From Elysia chlorotica (taxonomy: Eukaryota > Mollusca > Gastropoda > Plakobranchidae): a stretch of 64,000 nt of DNA. The notes under the pieces are model-generated. The model had not been told where the DNA came from. It worked only from the letters and a program-made list of their open reading frames with translations, and ran no database searches. This document shows, piece after piece, positions 24,251-37,300 of this stretch. Location: positions 281,563 through 345,562 of the forward strand of contig RQTK01000169.1 of the NCBI GenBank assembly GCA_003991915.1, written 5' to 3'. Numbering within the stretch: the stretch's first letter is position 1; each line of letters starts with the position of its first letter. A program made the position numbers and the translations under genes.

Positions 24251-25126
24251 AGTGAGCACTGTTAAAAAAATAAATAAAACCAATGTTTGATAAGCCAAGA
24301 ACGACACTTTGAGATGTTTTGGAACATGTTTTTTAAATATAATAAAAGACAACACAATGAACCAAAATATAAGTTTGCTTACAATTAGAAATTATGACAC
24401 ATTAAACAATAATTCATTGATACCGTAAGAAAAATAGATTTATATATCTTAGGTAGCAAAAATGATGAGTTGGTTACCAACAACCACATATAGAAAGAAA
24501 ATAATAGAGCCAGATAGCACTGAAAGAGATAATCATCTAACACGTATTACAGATCAGGGGAAAAAAGGTAGAAAGGGACAGGGATATAATTATAGGCCAA
24601 ATCAAATAAAACTTGGTATAAGCATGATTTTAAGGTGTTGCTTAGATAAAAAAAATGGTGCAATATGAAACTACTGCGTTGTCGCTGTATATATATATAT
24701 ATATATATAAATGTATCAAGAGCGGAGCTTTCTCCCCGCCTATCTCTATCTTTCTCTCTGGGTTTAACTTCTGAGGTAAGAGAGGAGAGAGAAAGAGAAA
24801 TGCGACATACAGATACAGTAAAATCAACACACAGAAAAATCCGTTGAAGGTAAAAACAAAAAAACAAACGTAAAATTAAAAAAATGTAACCCCCCCCCCA
24901 AAAAAATAAAAATAAAAAAAATGAGGAGTTGGAAAACAGAAAAAAAAACAGGTAAACATAATAGCAGGCAAGGAATGGATAGGGACAAGAAGTTTGAAAG
25001 AGATGCATGATAAAAGTAGTGGTGATAACAAAATTAAAGAGATATACAGAGACAAAAAAATGCCAGTGAGATACAGAGACAGAAATACAAATAGCTTTAG
25101 CGAGAGGGAGAGATAGAGATAGATAG

Positions 25127-25273
<147 letters not shown>

Positions 25274-26405
25274 TTTTCTATTTGTTTAACGGATCAGTGA
25301 CAACAGACTGTGAAGGCTTTGTTTGACTCTTTAATGATTTCATGGATTTTCCTAATCTGAAAAAAATGATAGTGTACTCTTCTAAATTAGGGCTCCAAGA
25401 GGAGCTGGTAAAAGAAAATAGTCATGTATCCTATTATTTTGTTCAAAATTACCTGGAGATTCATGTTATTTTCATTTAATTTTCATTTGTCATACATGCA
25501 TTTATTCATTTATTTAAAAAATAAATAAATAAAAAAGCAACATAGACAGATCAGGAGCCATACGAAACGAGAACCATAAAAAAGAAACACCAAAAACAAA
25601 CAAACAAACAAAAAACAACAACAACCCAACAACAACAACATACACTTCCATTCATTCATAGAAAACAAAATCATTTTTGACAGAATATAATTATATTATT
25701 TATTCTCCACAACTTAACCAACATGTCTGGCACCACAGAAAAGCCAATGCATTGCGATATCGTATTGTAGGCCTACATCCAGTGTACCTAGCAGGGGCAA
25801 AAGTAAAGGCGATATATAGCAAAATGTGCTCTAAAATAGAACGCAAATAAAATTTTACTCACCCTATGCAACATTCGCAAAAGAAAATTGAAAATATATT
25901 ATTATTTTTGATCAGATTTTATTACTGCAGAGACATGAGAAACACCCAAAGTGATATCCAACAAAAATGGTCAGAAGGGAGGGACTTGGGTTGGTATACC
26001 AGCATCTGAGTGGGTGGGACTGCGCCGTGATGCATCACTTAATAAAAGAGGGAACACTTTAAAATTATATAATCGTATCTTTACATGGAACGTATGATCA
26101 TATAGAAATTAAACAAATCTATAGAATTCGAAGTTATCATAGCATCATTGGATTGATTTGGTGATCCAGAGCTAGATCTAGATCTAATCTGGATTCCAGG
26201 ATCTCGATTTAGGATTTTAAAAAATTAGTTTACTTTTAACTAAATCTATAGAATGATAATTCTATTTTAAGATTACATCGTAAATTATTGAAGCATTAAC
26301 CTAAATCTAAATGCCTACATACATTGGAGGGAGTTATCAGGTTCAGATTCAATAGGCTTATCCTCATCTCTTAGATCTCGGCCTAGAACTTCATCCGAAT
26401 CAGGG

Positions 26406-26526
26406 ATTCAGTCTGGCATTTCTGAGTCGCTTAGATCTTAAAATAATATAGACCTCGGGGTCCTTCATATTGTCTAAGGCAATTTCAATAATATTTGAAA
26501 CTTAAAAACAATTTGATAGTAAAATA

Positions 26527-26573
<47 letters not shown>

Positions 26574-27095
26574 CTCAGATAGATCTATATGATAGGTTGA
26601 CAGCATGAAGTAGAAGAGAAACACAACATTATGGACATGAATATAAACAACGTTGGAGTTAATTTGGTTTGCACAAAATGGTCTGACTAATATTGAGCAA
26701 CACAATACATGTAACTATATTATTTTCGAATGAAAACATTAAAAGGCAAAATATTTTTTATTCAGTCTGGTATTTCTGAGTCGCTTAGATCTTAAAATAA
26801 TATAGACCTCGGGGTCCTTCATATTGCCTAAGGCAATTTCAATAATATTTGAAACTTAAAAACAATTTGATAGTAAAATAAAACAACAACAACAACAACA
26901 ACAACACCCAGATAGATCTATATGATAGGTTGACAGCATGAAGTAGAAGAGAAACACAACATTATGAACATGAATATAAACAACGTTGGAGTTAATTTGG
27001 TTTGCACAAAATGGTCTGACTAATATTGAGCAACACAATACATGTAACTATATTTTCGAATGAAAACATCAAAAGGCAAAATATTTTTTTTATTC
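26406..27095. repeat. Tandem duplication (units 26406-26759 and 26760-about 27095)
   Basis: Two adjacent copies start ATTCAGTCTGG and end CAAAATATTTTTT. They are nearly identical apart from a few substitutions and the length of an internal CAA run (26530-26572 versus 26884-26907). Confidence 0.95.
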
Positions 27096-27239
27096 ATAAT
27101 ACAATTTGGTGTTTGTACAAAATGAAGGCGTGGCATCAATCATCGGTGATCGAAATCCCTATCTTGGAATGTTAGTTAGAAAGTTAATGTTTAGCCACAG
27201 ATTCTATTAGTATTACTGCTGTGTGTTTATCACACTTGT

Positions 27240-27660
27240 GATGTTTACATTTTAGAAGAGTGGCCCGGAAGCCACACGTGGTCGACTAAAATAACCCAAT
27301 GTGAGATTCGCTGAAAATCAAAACAAAAACATTCTGGGTGCTGGTTTTCCTTTCGAAACAAGTCGTTCAAAAAGTATTGCACACCACCTTGTGGTAAACT
27401 GAACGGGAAATTCGGTTTCTCTGATCTTAGATCAAGGCGGCGGAGTTCGTCACAAAGCATGCGCGCGCATCCAAACCTAACGGTCCTTCTTCGTCGATAG
27501 GAAACCAGGCATATTTCTTACGGTGGATTCGTAATCCACTGAACACATCTCAAAATCGCAGTATGTTTTGGCCCGGCTACCATTACTGAACTCTCATGCC
27601 AGTGTTTTGATTCTGAATGGAACTGGGATTTCTCAAAGCCGTGAACTGAAGAAAAAGAAG
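27240..27660. promoter_or_regulatory. Candidate promoter / first-exon region (direction unknown)
   Basis: This stretch is richer in CpG than its surroundings. It contains CCGGAAG (ETS-like, 27265-27275), CACGTG (E-box, 27275-27280) and the NRF1-like palindromic string GCATGCGCGCGCAT (27458-27471), a combination common in TATA-less housekeeping promoters. A 71-codon frame on the minus strand (27245-27460) begins inside it, but I see no homology. It lies 3.6 kb before the zinc-finger gene and could be its promoter. No TATA box or clear donor was found. Confidence 0.3.
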
Positions 27661-29227
27661 TAAACCGACTTTATAATCTGCCTTATCATCTGGGGTTTAT
27701 TTCTACACAAGTCTGTAAAAATAAATTATTATTACTAGATCTAGGTCTGGATCTAGGGGCACTCAATTTCCTGATATGGTTTCAATCACTCTGAATCTGA
27801 TAATAATTAATAAGATCTAGATCTAGAAATTTAGAAGTCCATTGCACCAGCTCTACACGTAAAATAACAGGGAATTAGATCTAGATCTAGATATTCAAAT
27901 TCTCTACAACAACGTTGAAAAGTAAAAAACATTATAAAACCTTGCATGTCATCTCGTTTATAATTCAGATAGAGTGTAGACTATTGTCTATTTTAGGCCT
28001 AGATCTATTTCTATCTATCAAGAGTGATTCTGATAAAATACTTAAAATCACATTATACGTCTCAGCACCCCAAAGTCAGTTAGGAGGTTATATTAATGGG
28101 AAGAGGTTTCTTTTCCCAATAATCCAGGTTTTCCTCATTTCCCGTGTGCCCATGCACAAATACACATGGAAACCTCACAAAATGAAGTCTTATATTTCGA
28201 ATTTCGCAAGAACATAATTTTTTTGTCTTTGGCTCCTTTAAAATCAGACTCATAATTCAAATTTTTTTCTGGCTTTTCTTAATTTTATAGGTAATAAACT
28301 TTCTGTCAATTTTAACACTTTTGTGGTTCAGGTATATAAACTTGTCCCCTTCTATAATTCAAATCCTCTTAATTCAAAGTTAACATCAAATCCCAAGCAA
28401 TCCGAATTATGAGGTTTCCACTGCTAAGTATGACAAGAGGGAGAGGGGTCAGGAAAAAGAGATATCAAGTGGAGGAAAGATAGGAAAATTTATCGAGAGA
28501 GTTTGGTAAGATTAAGAAAAGATCTACTATCTAGGCAGAATTTAAGGAATGCATCTTTTGAAAAGTGATGAAAGATTTGCCATGATATTATGTCCACTAA
28601 CTTTAGTTAGATTTTGAGAGAGAGATAGAGAAAGAAAGAAAAGGGTAGAGGAAGAAGAAGGGCACTTCCATTTCCAAGACACATTGACTTTTTTTAGGTA
28701 CCGTATTCAGAGTTTATCAATGAATGAAAGACCCTAGTCATTCACGTTTCAACAATCTTATCGGACAAAAAACTAACTATGTACCTTACTTTTCAGTAAC
28801 TTAAGTCGGTTTTACCTGCTCAAAGTTTGGTCCAAAAAGTAACTTTATAAAGGCCTGTATTACCGGCTCCGAAATATCTGATTTAAAGTGTTTGGAGCCA
28901 TCAAACAGTCAAGATTTCAACTTCCTTTCTAACATCATTTGATTTTGAACGTCACGCTTTGTTTGCTTGCAAACCTAAAGGCTGCCCACATTTTATTTTA
29001 TTTTCACTCCCTTACCCTCACATCATAGCCGTAAAGAAGGACATGTTCACATGTGGGAGTGAGAGTAACCAAAAGACATGGTAATTTTTACTGGCACCCC
29101 CTCACAAAGAGAAAGAGAAGAGAGAGAGGGCGGGGGTATTTAAGATATATAGATTTTGACCAGACCTGAAAAGAGATTTTAGCGATCTTTCAAGATGTTT
29201 GCATAAAATTTCTCACAACTGTCTTTC
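27661..29227. other. Intergenic, nothing recognised
   Basis: AGATCTAGATCT patches near 27735-27890 and a purine-rich stretch at 28436-28680. The 100-codon frame at 27915-28217 has no recognisable features. Confidence 0.6.
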
Positions 29228-29240
29228 AACCCCTCTTTGC

Positions 29241-29500
29241 GGGGGGTGCAGTGGCCCAGGGGTAGAACATCAGCTTCCGACGCAAAAGGTCCCGAGTTTG
29301 AATCCTGGCGGTTGTGTCCCCTACTGGTTTGGTCGGTGTCAGTATAATGTGACCAGCTGAGACAGTAGTCATGGTATCCTGGCCCTGTCTCGTGTTTGGC
29401 AGCACATACAATTGTCAGACGTCCGTCTTGGGGCCTGTCCACAATATAGTCTATATAGTGCTGATGTTGGACGTTAAAACCAACTCAACTCAACTCAACC
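29241..29500 (+). mobile_element. Full-length tRNA-derived SINE with target-site duplication
   Basis: The tRNA head has box A-like GTGGCCCAGGGGTAGAAC and box B-like CGAGTTTGAATCC. Full body and a CAACTCAACTCAAC tail follow. A 13-base duplication with one mismatch flanks the element (29228-29240 and 29497-29509, overlapping the tail's last bases), which marks it as a genuine, fairly young insertion. Confidence 0.94.
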
Positions 29501-30302
29501 CCTTTTTGCAAAGTCTGCTATGTATAACTTCAGGAATTTTTCTTTCTTTTTTAAACCATACATGTAGTTCTATTACAGGGTGTTATTTCATTCATAATGT
29601 GTATGAGATGCACCCTGTAAAGCTTTAAAAAAAATGTAATTAAGACGTCTAAAGATGTTATACTCTCAGATCTTTCTGTTATCTTTATCTTTGTGTCATT
29701 TAACTAAGACTTTTAGCATATAGAGTTGAGAAACCTACCCTCAACATTTTCTTTTTAGAACATGTTAAAACAGATTTGCTGAAATTGTTAAATTCATGAT
29801 TCACTATCTATTTTGCAGTTTTCAAAAATGGAAGTGCACTGTTGGCTGACCTGGCTTGCAAATAAATCATCACTGGAAAGTTTGCCTGGTCTTGCCATGG
29901 GTGAAAGTTGCTGTAAAAAAGGTGTACTGCAAATGTTTTTCCACAACAAAAATGAAAAGGTCAGTAGACTAAATTGGTGTTGGTCCCATGAAAATTTTGC
30001 TTTCAAGGGCAAGGATCTGTCATTGACAGAATAATGTCAAGTAATATTATTAGAGGAAAACAAGCTTAGCAGGAAAGGCATTAAAATCCATACCTGAAGA
30101 AACATCTCGACCATCTTGGCTTAGATGGATGTACTTGGGTTTTTGCTCTACAGTATAAAAAACAATGTTGTTTTATTAATGGGGAACCTTTTACTTTGCT
30201 TCGAAACCAGTTCGTTCACACATAACACCCAGAGTCAATCAACCAACCCTATGCCTCTTGTGTCATCGATACTATCATGGTACCAGTATGTCTATATTAG
30301 AT

Positions 30303-30539
30303 GTAGATTGTAGGGGCAACCAAAAGCCTAGATCTAGCTTGAGACCAACAGACTTTCACAAAAGCCGATGGCAGAATGGTTAAGCACACTAGTCTTTGCC
30401 TTGGCAAGGCGAATGTGTGACGAGTAGAAGGTGCTGGTTTGATCCCCATCCATGTCATCAGTCTTAAATGTGTCTTTGTCAACTTGTCTTATCTGTTGGT
30501 CAAGCTACATCTAGGTTTGTGGCTGCACCTATAATCTAT
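30303..30539 (+). mobile_element. tRNA(Leu/Ser)-like sequence between imperfect inverted repeats
   Basis: The core (30364-30447) starts GCCGATGGCAGAATGGTTAA (box A-like) and has box B GGTTTGATCC at 30436-30445, about 85 nt with room for a long variable arm. It is flanked by about 50-bp inverted arms (30303-30352 and 30490-30539, roughly 80 percent matching). Not scored as a working tRNA gene because no convincing acceptor stem or anticodon arm can be drawn. Confidence 0.55.
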
Positions 30540-30955
30540 TTTCACCTTACTCCCCCAGTTACTAGCATCATTTTTTGGTCCCTAGGTCCATCTGTTAAAG
30601 CCTCTATAGTTGTTGGACTGCTTTTCTGTATCATAATTATATTAGATGTACAATTGCATTATATATATAGAAAATACCTCTGAAACTACTGAAGGGATTG
30701 AAAAACCATTTAAATATTAATGTCTTGCTTTGCTATATTGCTACCTTTAGATTTCTTGTTTTTTCTTTTGTCATTTTATCTTAAATAAAAAAGATTAAAA
30801 TACACATGCAGTGACTTTTTTATGTTTCAAATTTACAAATTTAATTATACAAGCATTTGTACCTTACCATTTATATTTCTGATATAAAATTTTGTAATTT
30901 GTGCATATTTCTTGTGGTTGCATAAATTTAGTTTCTTGTGTGTTTTTCATCTGCA

Positions 30956-31046
30956 GTCCCTGTGTATGTGGAATCAATGAAGCTACATCAGCAGATACCA
31001 CTGGACACATCTCAGTCTGAAACTGCAATGAACAGATTTGAAAGGT
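30956..31046 (+). other. Possible 5' (non-coding or short coding) exon upstream of the zinc-finger gene
   Basis: An acceptor-like CATCTGCAG precedes this stretch and a donor-like GAAAG|GTGCAA follows it, about 270 bases before the zinc-finger start. The frame reads through both ends (contains ESMKLHQQIPLDTSQSETAM). It could be a 5' UTR exon of the zinc-finger mRNA or chance. The in-frame stop at 31249 argues against it adding protein to the main frame unless a different acceptor is used. Confidence 0.2.
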
Positions 31047-31314
31047 GCAAATATACAGTAAACTCCCTGGTGGCTTTTGACTACTGGCCTAAAACAGAAG
31101 AATGTGAAGAAAAAAAAATTGTATGAGTATATTATAGGGACCTATCCTTTTTTAAACACAATATCTGTGGGTTTTAATTTTGAATTAGCTGAGCAAAGAT
31201 ACTTTTTAAGATTTTTCATCAGTTTCTGTAGTTTCTTATTTATGTTAATAACTTTTTGAAACTGCTTGTACCAGTAGTTTGGCAATCCTTTGTAAAGTTT
31301 TGTTATATATAACT

Positions 31315-34300
31315 ATGGAAAGCTCAGAAGATGCTCAGAATCCCAGTGTGGAAGTTTTAACATTTGAAAATGAAAAAAACAGTGCTGGTGATGTTACTAA
31401 GATCGTACACAAGACTGATTTGGAAGCAGAGTTTAATGAAAGTAAGATTGCTAGTACTACTGGTATTGAATTTCAAAATGTGAAAAATCGTGAAAAATGT
31501 GGAGGTTCTCATGATATTGGCATTGACGGAAAGAAGAAAGATGTTAAGAATAATAGTCAAGAATTAAATTTTCAAGGAAACTCCAATGTCAAAATAACTG
31601 ATGATGAGATCTTGGAAAACGGTAACAGTTTTCAGAATTTCAAGGAAAATCTTGCTCTAAAAACTGTGGAACACACTCGTTCTGAAGGTACCTTCGAGAC
31701 AGCTGTTGGAGTATTGCCTAAATCACATGAACTATACTTGTGCAATTTCAAGGATTATGAAAAGCAATGGCTATGGAAGAGTTACAACTGCAGCTCCTGT
31801 GACCAATATTTTATGAACATGCAAGACCTACAAGTGCACAAAATTGTTCATAGGGGTTTCAAAATGTATCAGTGTTCACGATGTTCAAAAGCATTTTCAG
31901 AATTGACCAGCTTAAAAAAGCATCAAGTGTTTCAGTGCTCCGGAGCTCTAAAGGAACACCCCAATCTAATGAAAACTATAATGCAGAGAAAAAAAGGCTG
32001 TTGGTGCAGAATTTGTGGGAAAAAATTTCCAAACCCAATGTTTTTAAAGATGCACTTAAAAGCATGCATATACCCTGCATCTAATATGTGCAGTATTTGT
32101 GGAAAGGGTTTTTCGTCACAGGAGAAAGTAATTTATCATCAAGAAATACATAAAATTTCAAAAACAAGGATATACAGGAGCAAATCTTGTGATCATGTGT
32201 TTTCAAGTTTTTATTCTATGAAGAAACACATAAAGAAGGAGGGACAAGCTTTGGATGGGAGCACATTCTGCAAAAAATCAATTCACAAAGCCAAAAGTCA
32301 TGAGGGTATGGAGGACATGTCAGGCTTTGAGCAAAGTGAGATACACTTGAACGAGCACAAGGATAAAAAGAAACCTATGAAATGCAAGCTGTGCGATGAA
32401 ACTTTCTCTGGCTTGAGGGAATTAGTTCTGCATCAGCAGATTCATCTTCCTAGCCATGTTAAACTTGTGGCCTGCCAACATTGTGGCAAGATCTTCAATG
32501 GATTATATCACCTCAAAGTCCATAGTGTTGTTCATTCGGGTGTCAAGCCTTATTCTTGTGATTTGTGCGGAAAATCTTTTGCCTTTAAGTCTTGTTTACG
32601 GCGACATGGCTTCATATGCAAGTATTCAGAGAGAAAAATAATTAATGGAAATGTTTCTCAACGCAAATCTCACAAAGACAAACATCAAAAAGAAAAACGT
32701 TTTGCTTGTGAGTTTTGTGATAAGATATTTGGTCTTGAGGAGCAACTGAAGAACCATGAAAACTTCCATTTTGGAATGCCTCCTGGAACTTCAGAATTAC
32801 ACCAAGCTGAGATCTCGACGAATTCAAATTGTTTACCCTGTGATCAGTCTGGTTTAGTCTTTTCTAGGCTAAGGTACTCTAAATATCAAAGTGTAGATCA
32901 TACAGAAGAAAAATGCAGCAAATCATTTTCCTTGCGCCAAAATCTCAATAAACATGATAGTTCTGGAGAAAGTCAAGATGTTGCTGGTACTGTGCACAAA
33001 TGTATGCCTTGCGGTAAATACTTTACAAGTTTGTCAAGACTCAAGGCACACAATGTTGTTCATACTGGTGAGAAACCCTATAAATGTAAGTTTTGTGGCA
33101 AAGTGTTTTCATTTTTATCCTGTAAAAAAAGACACGAGAAAATCCACATGCAAAAGAAGATCAGTGTCGTTAGGCATCCTAAAAACAGCATAAGCATGGC
33201 TAATATAGTTCCTCAAAAGTTTGAATTAAGTAAATTGAACACTGACACAACAGAAGTGTCACACAATGAGCCACAAGAAAATACTGCTGATGTTACTAAT
33301 ACATCAGATGTAAACACCACCACTGAAGCTTCTGGTCTGTCAGCAGAAATTCCCAGTATTATAAGTGTAAAAAGAGACACTACCATAATTTCTGAGCTTC
33401 AACAGCCTGATCCCAGCTTAGTGGAAGAGGGGCAACAGCAGCTTTCTGAGGAGAAAGTGATCCGTGGTGTTGAGCATATTGCAGGAAAAGCACATGCTGA
33501 TTCTTGGGCAATTGAGAAAGGATTGGAGATGGCTAACTCTGATATTAGACCATTGGCTGAAAATTCTTTTGATCTAGATAGTGTGAAAAATGCTTATGGT
33601 CATTATGACAAAGAGGCAACAGAATGTTCAGCACCTGCAGTCTCTGACATTATTTGTGAGTCACTTTGTGTAAAGAATGGGAACAATTTTCTTGTGAATT
33701 CACATGACTTGTCTTTTAAGGATGCTGCTATGGTAACACAAGCATGCCTGAACTATCCTGTATCACAACAAACCTCTTCTCTAGACCTCAAACAAAATGC
33801 TCATCTTGAAACTAAGAATACAGAAACCAAAGTGACAGATGTACCTCACACAACTCAGACAAAAAATATGTGTGGAGTTTGTGGGTTACAATTTGAATGG
33901 GCCAGCAGCCTTGCTACCCATCTTGCTCACTCGCACAACGATAAGTTGTTTACTACATACTCTTGTTCTCTTTGCAATAAAACCTTTCAGCACAAAAAGT
34001 ATGTTTTGGCACACATGATTTCTCATAGCAGAAGGACCCTGAAATGTGATTACTGTGAAACTGTCTTTAGACAAACTTCAGCTTTGCAAAAACATTTACT
34101 TCAAATGCATGGCAAGCAAGTATTTAATTTATCAGTTCTTCCTTTGAAAAAATTAAAGTGCCACTGTGGGAAAGAGTTCACGAAAAGGAAAGATTTTCTT
34201 TTCCATGAAAAAACCCATGCTAAACAGCAATTGCTTGTGTGTGCTTCTTGTAACAAAGTTTTCTTGCATTATTCATCTTATTGTAGGCATTTGCAAACTC

Positions 34301-37300
34301 ATAATAATGCACGACAAAGGCAGGTTTTCTCCCATAAAAATGTTCACTTTGGATCAAAGGCATATCCTTGTCAGCTCTGTAATAAACAATATTCTGACAA
34401 GGACAAGCTACAGTCTCATATGTTCTTTCATCAGAGACATTTTTCAAGTTTAAAGAGGGTTGGAAATTCTAAAAGATTGAATTATTATAAGAACATTCAT
34501 GGAAATTCGTGTGGAGAAAATAATTATGTCTCTAGACAAATCAAGTCTGTGAATTACATTTCTAAAGCTCAAAAAGGTAAGAAAAAAGTACTGAAATCTG
34601 GAAAGAAAAGCCCCTCTGCGCCTGTTGCAAAGCATGTCCTTTCCTTACTGCCAGAATCTCTTGCAGATGAGTATGCAAAAAGAAAGCGGGAAAAAAAGAG
34701 GGGAATGAAACTTGCTGGTGGCAAACGGAAAAAGAAATCTACTGGTACTGGTATACTTTCTCTGTGGTCATCAACAGAAGTCTCTGATAAGCACTCTTGT
34801 GTGGTTTGTCTGCAAACATTCAAATCAACGTGGGCTCTTCAAAACCATATGACTGTCCACCTAAGATTGAAGCCTACACGCTGTGATTTTTGTGACAAAA
34901 TTTTTGCCCATGTAGCAGACCTTATAGAGCACAAGCTTCAGCACTGTGAACTTGGCTCAGCTCAGGGCATTGAGAAAGACAGTAAAAGCCTTGAGGAGAG
35001 AGCGAAACCCTTCAGCTGTGAAGAATGTGGCTGCCAGTTCCCTGCCAAGTCTCACCTGGTGGCACACATGGTGGTCCATACCAAGGAACAACCCTTCTCT
35101 TGTCATGTTTGTAGCAGAAAGTTTTCCTTTGCGTCATGTCTTAGGAGGCATTTAATTGTACATAACAATAATGGAGAACCAGCTGTACCCAAGATGAAAA
35201 CAAATCAAAGCTCTTGCCGTAAGAAAAAGCAACTGGATGCAGGAATTGACTTCTGCTGTGAAGATTGTGGACAAAAATTTTCTGGATTCGATAGTCTGCA
35301 TGACCACATTTGTCACCATGTAGGCATCTTGCCTTATAAATGCCCTGATTGTGACAAGCGGTTTGTCAATCTTCTCGACTTGAGGCAACACAAGAAAGAT
35401 ATGCACAGAACTTGCAAGGAAGCTCGAGATCATATTTGCGAGATATGTGGGAAGGTATTTATGCAGTTAAAACACCTCAAGTTACACATGGGTTCCCACT
35501 CTGAAGCGCTGATATGGATTTGTGAAGTTTGTGGTACCAGGTTTCCAAACCTCCAAAAACTAAAAAAGCATCAGATGCTCAAGTGTGAGGCCATGCCTAG
35601 AATCCGTGAATGTGATGAATGTCATCTTTCCTTCAACTCACCAGCTGAATTGAAGAGGCACAATTTATCCTTCCATGATGGTACTAGTGCAAATGAGCTA
35701 GAACTGTTCACAGGTGTGCCGACCAAGCTCAATCTTCAAAACTTTGAATGTCTTGACTGTCATAAAGTATTCTCTAGATACCGCCACCTCAGGAAGCACA
35801 AGCAATCTTGTATGAAAGAAACCACATTTTCATGTGCAGCGTGTGGAGAAAGATTCACTGAGATTAAAACTTTAGAAAAACACATAGATGACTTTCACAA
35901 TGTTTCAAATAAAATGAACGCACACATCATAACTTCAAGGAAACGTCAGCGGAGATCCAGAGGCTATAATCCTTCAGGCAGTAAACATTTTCGCTGTGAT
36001 GTCTGTGGAAAGCAGTTTCTGTCTGCATTGTATTTGTCTAACCATAGCGCGCTCCATACAGGTGATATGCCCGTCATTTGTGAATGCTGTGGGGCCAGTT
36101 TTACTCACTTCAATGCACTTCAGAAGCACCAAACTCAAACCTCCTGTGGTGCCTCGGGCGGACAATTCACCTGCAAGTTTTGTGATGAAAAATTTGAGTC
36201 TCTAAGAGAGCTGAGGATTCATAACTCAACAAAACTTGGTGCCCGCTTTACTTGCAACAAATGTAGTGTCAAGTTTTCAAGTTGTTACAGGGTTCAACGC
36301 CATCAAGCTCTATGCCAATTGGGAAAAGCAGTAATCCCCAATATCTGTGAAGTGTGTGGCAAACACTTCTCCAATGCTAGCAATTTAAAAGAGCACATGA
36401 TAACCCACACAGGAGAGAAACCGTTCGCCTGTGGCCAGTGTGGCAGGAGGTTTGGACACATGGCAGCTTTGAGAAGGCACCTGTCTGTCCATGGTGGGGA
36501 TCTGCCTTTTAAATGCAAAGTGTGTGACAAGGGCTTTACAATAGCATCTGCATTGAAGAAGCATGAAGATTCTCATCTGGACCTCAAGTCGCGTCAGGTC
36601 TTCAAGTGTGAGGAGTGTGGGAAAGGCTTTGTCACTCGCCAGAGGCTGAAGAGGCACTCTTACCTCCACAAGGAGGAAAAGCCGCTCAAATGTGAGTTCT
36701 GTGGGAAAGGTTTCATTAACCCATTTCATATGAAGAACCATCTTATTCAGCACCATGGTATGCCCCATGAGGAACACACTTGCAAATTTTGCGGCCATGT
36801 TTTTCCCAGCCGGTTCCAACTGACGCAACACCAGGACCTCCACTGCACTCAGCTAGCGGAGACCATATCTCAACTTCTTCCTCCTGATGGTGAGCAGGAC
36901 TCCTCTGTGTTGCGGAATCTACGAGACGATGAACCTGCCGTAATCTCGTCTGTGCCAGTGATGGAGGAGACGGCTGTGGAAGAGGAGTATGTACCCACAC
37001 AGACTACAGAAATCATCATACAAGAAGATGATGGTAATGGCAACATCACAGAGAAAACTATCATTGTGACTTTGCCAGAGAACATTGATCTTGCTCAGTG
37101 GCTTCAGAATGGAGGAGAAATCCAAACTGAGTCGATGGATGGTGAGGCTATCTCCTACATCACAGCTGTAGAGTCGCCAGAGCAGCTGCTCCTCCCTGAG
37201 GATTCTCCCACCGTAGCGGAGGACGACATCAAAGCTGCCAAGGGCTCGGAGGTTATCTGTCACTATTGTGGTGAGGTCTGTTCATCACCAGAAGACGTGC

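Noticed and set aside
24690..24708. TATA box or origin-like AT run
   Set aside because: Plain TA microsatellite; the same applies to 49646-49679.
29813..30034. 73-codon frame after a TATTTTGCAG acceptor-like site
   Set aside because: Both strands are open here and no family is recognisable. It might be a 5' exon of the zinc-finger gene but the evidence is too thin to call.
30364..30450. Functional tRNA gene
   Set aside because: Boxes A and B are present, but no convincing acceptor stem or anticodon arm can be drawn and it sits in a repeat-like setting. Heads of the SINEs at 6478, 23575, 29241 and 59195 were rejected as tRNA genes for the same reason.
31279..31314. Earlier start of the zinc-finger protein
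   Set aside because: The 36 bases before 31315 are open but begin with TTG; the first ATG after the in-frame TAA at 31249 is at 31315.
34220..34447. Antisense frames inside the zinc-finger gene
   Set aside because: All minus-strand and shifted frames between 31357 and 38037 are shadows of the main frame.
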